This document shows, piece by piece, positions 61,044 to 64,000 of a stretch of 64,000 nt of DNA. The notes below the pieces were generated by a model. That model was not told the DNA's origin. It did no database searches and saw nothing but the letters and a program-made list of their open reading frames with translations. The position numbers were made by a program, and so were the translations under genes. The stretch is from Kribbella sandramycini. GTDB taxonomy: Bacteria; Actinomycetota; Actinomycetes; Propionibacteriales; Kribbellaceae. The stretch is taken from the NCBI RefSeq assembly GCF_013131805.1, contig NZ_JABJRC010000016.1, positions 1-64,000 of the forward strand, written 5' to 3'. The number at the start of each line of letters is the position of its first letter. Position 1 is the stretch's first letter.

Positions 61044-62345
61044 GTGCGCCGCCGCATCCTGTTGCTCTCGGTCGGGATGACGACGATCGTGCTGGTCGCG
61101 TTCGCCGTCCCGCTGATCCTGTTACTGCGCAGCACGGCCGCCGAGGAGTCCAAGGAGAAGGCCCGCTACCGCGCGGAGAGCGTCGCCTACTACCTCGGCG
61201 ACAAGGACAAGGACAAAACCGCCGACGACATCGACGCCTTCATCCGCGGTATCGCCGCGGACGGCCCCGGCCGGATCTCCGTCCGCCTCCCCGACGGGAC
61301 GACGCTCGGCGACGGCCCGCCCGGCGGCGTCGCGGCCCCGAAACCCTCGCCGACCGCGTACGACGACGATCATAAGGGCCCGCCCAAGATCGGCGAAGCC
61401 AACTACCGCCACGTCAACGGCGGCCTCGCCGTCGAGATCGACGTCAACACCCGCAACGGCCCGGCCTCGGTCTGTCTCTACCTGACCGACGACGAGCTGT
61501 ACGCCGGGCTGACGCCACGCGTCCTCATCCTGGTCGCGGCCGGCCTGCTGGTCCTGCTTCTCAGCATCCTCGGCGCCGAGTTGGTCTCCCGCCGCCTCGC
61601 CCGTCCGCTCGAGGAGACCGCTAGTACGGCGGAGCGCCTGGCCGCCGGTGACATGGAGGCCCGGGCGCCAACCACCGGCCCGACCGAGGTGGCCAAGGTA
61701 GGCGCCGCTCTGAATCTGCTGGCCGACCGCATCGACGAGGTGATCGCAGTAGAGCGTGAGTCGGTCGCAGACCTGTCCCACCGGCTGCGGACGCCGCTCA
61801 CCGCGCTCCGGCTTCAGGTCGAAGCATTACCCGACCGAGAGCGCGCAGAGGAGCTCAACACCCAGGTGACCAGCCTGGAGCGCACGCTGACCGCAGTCAT
61901 CAGTGCGGCCCGTCGTCCGCAGCGAGAAGGCCGAGTGCCGCAGTGCGACGCCGTACAGGTCACCCGGGAGCGGGCCGCGTTCTGGGAGCCGCTGTTCGAA
62001 GACCAGGGCCGAGAGCTGACTCTCGACCTCCTGACCCCGCCCGCGCTGGTCCGCTCCGCCGCCGAAGACCTGGCCGCAGCACTCGACGCCCTCGTCGAGA
62101 ACGTCGTCGCCCACACCCCCGACGGCACACCGGCCCGCATCACGATGGTCCGGATCGAGACCGCGATCCGCATCACCATTGCGGACGAGGGCCCCGGCAT
62201 CCCGCTCGGCGCCGGGGAGCGCGGCCGCAGCGACCGCGGCAGCAGCGGCCTGGGCCTCGACATCGCTCGTCGCTATGCCGAGGCCACCGGCGGCCACCTC
62301 ACCATTCACCGCAACGAAGTGGTCCTGACCCTCGCCACGCCCTAA
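61044..62345 (+). CDS. Sensor histidine kinase
   Basis: This 433-residue membrane kinase pairs with the response regulator upstream. Transmembrane helices at 4-29 and about 158-178 enclose an extracytoplasmic sensor of about 125 residues with no recognised fold. A HAMP segment (about 180-232) leads to the dimerisation helix with phosphoacceptor His246 in DLSHRLRTPLTAL, then the ATPase domain: N box ALDALVENVVAHTPDG, G1 DEGPGIP and G2 GSSGLGLDIARRYAE. Its stop overlaps the convergent GH16 gene by 4 bp. Confidence 0.95.
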   Translation: MRRRILLLSVGMTTIVLVAFAVPLILLLRSTAAEESKEKARYRAESVAYYLGDKDKDKTADDIDAFIRGIAADGPGRISVRLPDGTTLGDGPPGGVAAPKPSPTAYDDDHKGPPKIGEANYRHVNGGLAVEIDVNTRNGPASVCLYLTDDELYAGLTPRVLILVAAGLLVLLLSILGAELVSRRLARPLEETASTAERLAAGDMEARAPTTGPTEVAKVGAALNLLADRIDEVIAVERESVADLSHRLRTPLTALRLQVEALPDRERAEELNTQVTSLERTLTAVISAARRPQREGRVPQCDAVQVTRERAAFWEPLFEDQGRELTLDLLTPPALVRSAAEDLAAALDALVENVVAHTPDGTPARITMVRIETAIRITIADEGPGIPLGAGERGRSDRGSSGLGLDIARRYAEATGGHLTIHRNEVVLTLATP

Positions 62346-63541
62346 TACGGGTAGACGCGAGCCCAGTCGACGTCGAAGTACGCCTTCTGCATCGAGCAGC
62401 CGCAGAAGTTGTCCAGCTGGATCGTCTGGTGCATCGGGCCGGGCGCCTGCGCGTCCGGGTCGGTGTCGTGGAACCACGGCACGCCGTCGATGTAGCCGGT
62501 CAGCCCGTCCGGAGCCCACTCGAAGCCGTAGTTGTGCCACTGCCCCAGATCCAGCGGCCCGGAGTGGTACTCGTCCTGTACGACGCCGGACTCGGTCGGG
62601 TGGTGCATGAACGCCGTCGCCCGGGTGTCACCCACGTTGACCTCGAAGTAGTCGTACTCGCCGCCCTGCGGCCACCGGTCGTCATCCGGCCAGGTGATCA
62701 GCACCGGGTGGTACGCCGCACCGCCGCCACCGGCCGACAGCACCCGCGCCCGCACCTCCCAGCGCCCGTACTTCTGCCCCAGCTTCGAAGCCAGCCCGGC
62801 CGTGTCGCCATTCGCGTAGCCGGTCTGCCTCAGGTAACCGTCCTGGACGGTATTCGCATACCCACAACGCTTCCCGTTGCCGGCGTGGCCAGGCCCGCAG
62901 CCGTCTTTCCCGCCGTAAATCCCCCACTTGCTCTCGTCAGGTGCGCCTGTGTAGTTGAACTCGTCGCTGGCCGGCAGCGCCGGGCCCCAGTTGTAGTTCC
63001 CGGCCGCAGTCCCACCGGACGGCGGCGGGTCGTCGCCGACCTGCCGGTAGTCGGCCGCCGTCGACTGCCAGGTACCCGAGCCGCCTGCGATGTACGTCAG
63101 CGGATGCGAGTTCACCGCACCAGCCGGCGCAGTGAACTGTGCGGACACCTTGGTCCACGCGGACGCCGACGTCGTGACGGACGGTCCTTCGGTGCTGCCG
63201 AGGTATCCGCCGTTGGCGCCGTACCAGTCCATCTGCATCCGCGCCGACCCACGGGTCTTCGCGTCGACCGTGATCGTGTATTTCTTACCGGCCACTACGG
63301 CCTGCTGCGGCAGGTAGATCCCAGCCGTACTACCGGTCAGAGCAACCTGATACGCGTACGCCGCGATCGGATGCCCCGAGATTGCGACCCGGCTGCCGGT
63401 ACCGCCGGACATGGTTCCCCAGCCGTTCGCATTACTGGCGAGGATCGGGTTCGGGGCGGTGTTGTCGGCGGCCTGTGCGGTCACGCCGGTGCTCAGAAGG
63501 GCCAGTGCCACAACGGCGGCGGCCCAGCGGGGAGGTCTCAT
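62342..63541 (-). CDS. Secreted GH16 family glycoside hydrolase with N-terminal carbohydrate-binding module
   Basis: The 399-residue preprotein has a signal peptide (about 1-24, ending TAQA), a CBM4/9-like beta-sandwich (about 27-168: WGTMSGGTGSRVAIS, YTITVDAKTRGSARMQMDWY) and a short Pro/Gly linker. A GH16 jelly roll follows (about 180-399) with catalytic Glu295, Asp297 and Glu300 in GGEYDYFEVN. Several GH16 subfamilies act on beta-1,3/1,4-glucans, but the form EYDYFE is not specific enough to assign one. An inverted repeat lies 25 bp before the start. Confidence 0.9.
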   Translation of the reverse strand: MRPPRWAAAVVALALLSTGVTAQAADNTAPNPILASNANGWGTMSGGTGSRVAISGHPIAAYAYQVALTGSTAGIYLPQQAVVAGKKYTITVDAKTRGSARMQMDWYGANGGYLGSTEGPSVTTSASAWTKVSAQFTAPAGAVNSHPLTYIAGGSGTWQSTAADYRQVGDDPPPSGGTAAGNYNWGPALPASDEFNYTGAPDESKWGIYGGKDGCGPGHAGNGKRCGYANTVQDGYLRQTGYANGDTAGLASKLGQKYGRWEVRARVLSAGGGGAAYHPVLITWPDDDRWPQGGEYDYFEVNVGDTRATAFMHHPTESGVVQDEYHSGPLDLGQWHNYGFEWAPDGLTGYIDGVPWFHDTDPDAQAPGPMHQTIQLDNFCGCSMQKAYFDVDWARVYPY

Positions 63542-63565
63542 TCCTGACTCCGTCTCTGCGTGATG

Positions 63566-63590
63566 ACCGTGCCGTGGGCGACGGCACGGT
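63566..63590. promoter_or_regulatory. Inverted repeat upstream of the GH16 gene
   Basis: Perfect 10-bp arms, ACCGTGCCGT and ACGGCACGGT, around 5 bases lie between the anti-sigma gene end and the GH16 start. It may be an operator or attenuator for GH16, or the terminator of the anti-sigma gene. No T run follows. Confidence 0.45.
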
Positions 63591-63639
63591 GACGACGATC
63601 TTCACGCTGCGGTGGGTCAGGCGTTGGTTGTTGACAGGA

Positions 63640-64000
63640 TCAGGTCATCTCGACGGCTGCGACCGGAGCGGACGTCGGGCCGGGCGAACCGCCGTTCGGC
63701 TCGGCCGTGATCCCGAACGTCGTGTTGCCGACCACGTTGCCCTGGACGACCTTCGTCAGGTCACCAGAGGTGAGACCGATCGACACGGCTCGCTGGGAGG
63801 CGTCCATCAGCCAGAGCTGCCACACCTTGCCGTTCGGCGGCCGGTGCAGATCGCGCAGTACGACGACGACCGCGTCGGCCCGGGCCGACATGACCACGGT
63901 GGCCTGACCGCCGCCGTCAACCTTGCCATGCGAGGTCTTGGCGTCCGGCTGCGACAGCACGGCGGCCATCTGCTCGTTGGTCTGCAGCACGGCCTGCTTG
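63640..64000 (-). CDS. RskA-type anti-sigma factor, C-terminal part (runs off right edge)
   Basis: The frame is open to the window edge, so the start lies beyond it. The visible 119 residues (including KQAVLQTNEQMAAVLSQPDA upstream of a GTG at 63990) form the extracytoplasmic RskA domain: GQATVVMSARADAVVVVLRD, LHRPPNGKVWQLWLMD and VGNTTFGITAEPNGGSPGPT. RskA proteins hold an ECF sigma factor of the SigK type at the membrane and release it after regulated proteolysis. The zinc-finger/cytoplasmic part and the sigma gene would be to the right. It reads toward GH16 on the same strand. Confidence 0.85.
   Translation of the reverse strand, partial: KQAVLQTNEQMAAVLSQPDAKTSHGKVDGGGQATVVMSARADAVVVVLRDLHRPPNGKVWQLWLMDASQRAVSIGLTSGDLTKVVQGNVVGNTTFGITAEPNGGSPGPTSAPVAAVEMT

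Overview
The window is about 70 percent G+C, reads as a filamentous actinomycete chromosome, and best fits Kribbella or a close relative. That assignment is an inference from codon use, GTG/TTG starts, Tat and lipobox signals and gene content; no rRNA or tRNA is present to fix it. The backbone is the conserved actinobacterial order lpqB - comF - hpf - secA - Rv3235-family gene. Large lineage-specific blocks are inserted between these genes.

Layout. 0-3.2 kb: the start of a serine integrase leaves the left edge and its first codon abuts an lpqB gene that has lost its 5' end, so the window seems to begin at the end of an integrated element. comF and hpf follow. 3.2-12.4 kb: a secreted trypsin, an LprG-like lipoprotein, five tandem paralogues of an unusual membrane-bound SARP/BTAD regulator (three of them end in a ComEA-type helix-hairpin-helix), and an AlkX-type DNA glycosylase. 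12.6-16.7 kb: secA and a nitronate-monooxygenase-like gene. 16.6-23.7 kb: a six-gene minus-strand sugar operon (GH114, ABC binding protein, two permeases, PfkB kinase, GH4) next to an AraC-type regulator. 23.7-30.9 kb: conserved actinobacterial genes including an Rv3235-family protein, a repeat-rich LysM protein, and a CpaB/CpaE-like pair. 31-41.9 kb: HAD hydrolase, GT87 mannosyltransferase, a polytopic membrane protein with a cupredoxin lipoprotein, a WS/DGAT-like protein with an altered active site, Ku, a VOC protein, an alpha/beta hydrolase, and P5C dehydrogenase. 42-43 kb: a 1.1-kb non-coding block of degenerate repeats containing six perfect 19-bp copies. 43-50.7 kb: subtilase, an epimerase-like gene, a secreted paralogue pair with one frameshifted member, a Kelch fragment, and a TetR/lipase divergon. 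50.7-58.5 kb: a DUF4091/GH123-like protein with a propeller tail, a ROK regulator and GH76. 58.5-64 kb: tryptophan 2,3-dioxygenase, a second dispersed repeat block, a two-component system, GH16, and the end of an RskA-type anti-sigma factor.

How the genes work together. Housekeeping functions are protein export (SecA), ribosome hibernation (HPF), double-strand-break repair (Ku), and proline and tryptophan catabolism. The accessory genes are dominated by secreted hydrolases. The families GH114, GH76, GH16 and a GH123-like protein are consistent with attack on fungal wall polysaccharides (inference). The most novel candidate system is the tandem array of membrane SARP-helix-hairpin-helix proteins at 5.1-11.2 kb, which has helically phased repeats in front of its first gene.
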